The position numbers and the translations under genes were made by a program. This document shows positions 63,627 to 64,000 of a stretch of DNA of 64,000 bases, in pieces (position 1 is the first letter of the stretch; each line of letters opens with the position of its first letter). The stretch covers positions 575,501 through 639,500 of the forward strand of contig JAFCIZ010000011.1 in NCBI GenBank assembly GCA_017871115.1, read 5' to 3'. The notes beneath the pieces were generated by a model. It was not told where the DNA came from. It saw only the letters and a list, made by a program, of their open reading frames with translations, and ran no database searches. This DNA comes from Cunninghamella blakesleeana. Taxonomy: Eukaryota > Mucoromycota > Mucoromycetes > Mucorales > Cunninghamellaceae.

Positions 63627-64000
63627 AAAATAAATAATCATCATTTTAATACAAAAATAATGGAATAATTTGGCTATACTACTGGTTGAATATTATCAAA
63701 ATAGAAAGTTGGTCATTACAAAAATGTATACATCTTTTTCAACATAAAGTCAAAATAGAAAAAGAAAAGCACAAAAAATGAAAATTTCAAATACAAAATT
63801 TTCTTTTAGATAGTCATTTTTCAAGCTTTTAAGACGGAGATTATATCCTTTTTAATAAATAATCAACATTTTAATACAAAAAAAAATTAATACAAAAATA
63901 ATAACCTTTCTCAAATTGGCGGGTATATTTTTACGTTTTTCTCTATCTTATTTTATTTCATACTTATTTATTTTAAAAAAAAGGAACAATAAATATAATC
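63627..64000. other. AT-rich right edge with a short direct repeat
   Basis: The motif ATTTTAATACAAAAATAAT occurs near 63643 and in near-identical form near 63869-63901. No gene is supported to the window end. Confidence 0.55.

Overview
The window is eukaryotic nuclear DNA from a very AT-rich, early-diverging fungus, most likely Mucoromycota; the lineage is inferred from gene content and was not tested by a tree. Fungal evidence is an APSES-domain regulator of the Xbp1 type, a Pho80-like cyclin and an IRE1 kinase/RNase. Genes carry short introns of about 50-170 nt with GTA(A/G) donors and TAG acceptors. Intergenic DNA is almost pure A/T with many homopolymers and microsatellites, and proteins carry Ser, Gln, Asn and Asp runs encoded by triplet repeats. 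I joined the exons by hand. Every complete multi-exon model quoted here closes in frame, which supports the splice choices.

Layout. Left third (1-26 kb): CCDC174 (partial, -), TAF4 (-), a 3-kb divergent spacer, the APSES regulator (+), an F-box/LRR protein (-), a 2014-aa ZNFX1-like helicase with NFX1 and RZ zinc fingers (+), a decayed copy of the F-box gene (+), IRE1 (+) and mitochondrial TACO1/YebC (-). Middle (26-48 kb): cyclin (+), a gene graveyard with a TACO1 relic and an unknown relic, a TB2/DP1/HVA22 (REEP-like) protein (+), a fucosyltransferase-like type II Golgi enzyme (+), a TBC1D12/14-type protein (-), SMG8 (+) and a metallo-beta-lactamase-fold hydrolase (-). Right third (48-64 kb): a short F-box-like protein (+), an alpha/beta hydrolase (+), a CENP-P/Ctf19-like kinetochore protein (+), SF3A2 (+), a PlsC-type acyltransferase (-), a DUF1264 oil-body-associated-like protein (-), and a secreted papain-fold protein lacking its catalytic cysteine (-) inside a tandem repeat array.

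Functional themes. Most intact genes are conserved single-copy housekeeping genes in RNA metabolism (TAF4, SF3A2, SMG8, ZNFX1-like, CCDC174), ER and membrane traffic (IRE1, REEP-like, TBC) and lipid metabolism (the neighbouring acyltransferase and DUF1264 genes). There is no operon structure; neighbours are mostly convergent or divergent pairs.

The least ordinary part is the right end. A secreted papain-family protein has Gly at the catalytic Cys position and no propeptide. Its gene lies in the middle of a repeat unit that recurs twice without it. Other notable signals are a TBC domain whose glutamine finger is replaced by histidine, decayed local duplicates of two neighbouring genes, two long hairpins that look like tiny transposon remnants, and a strong excess of T(n)A(n) tracts with no A(n)T(n) counterpart. 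I found no tRNA, rRNA or CRISPR array and no intact transposon.
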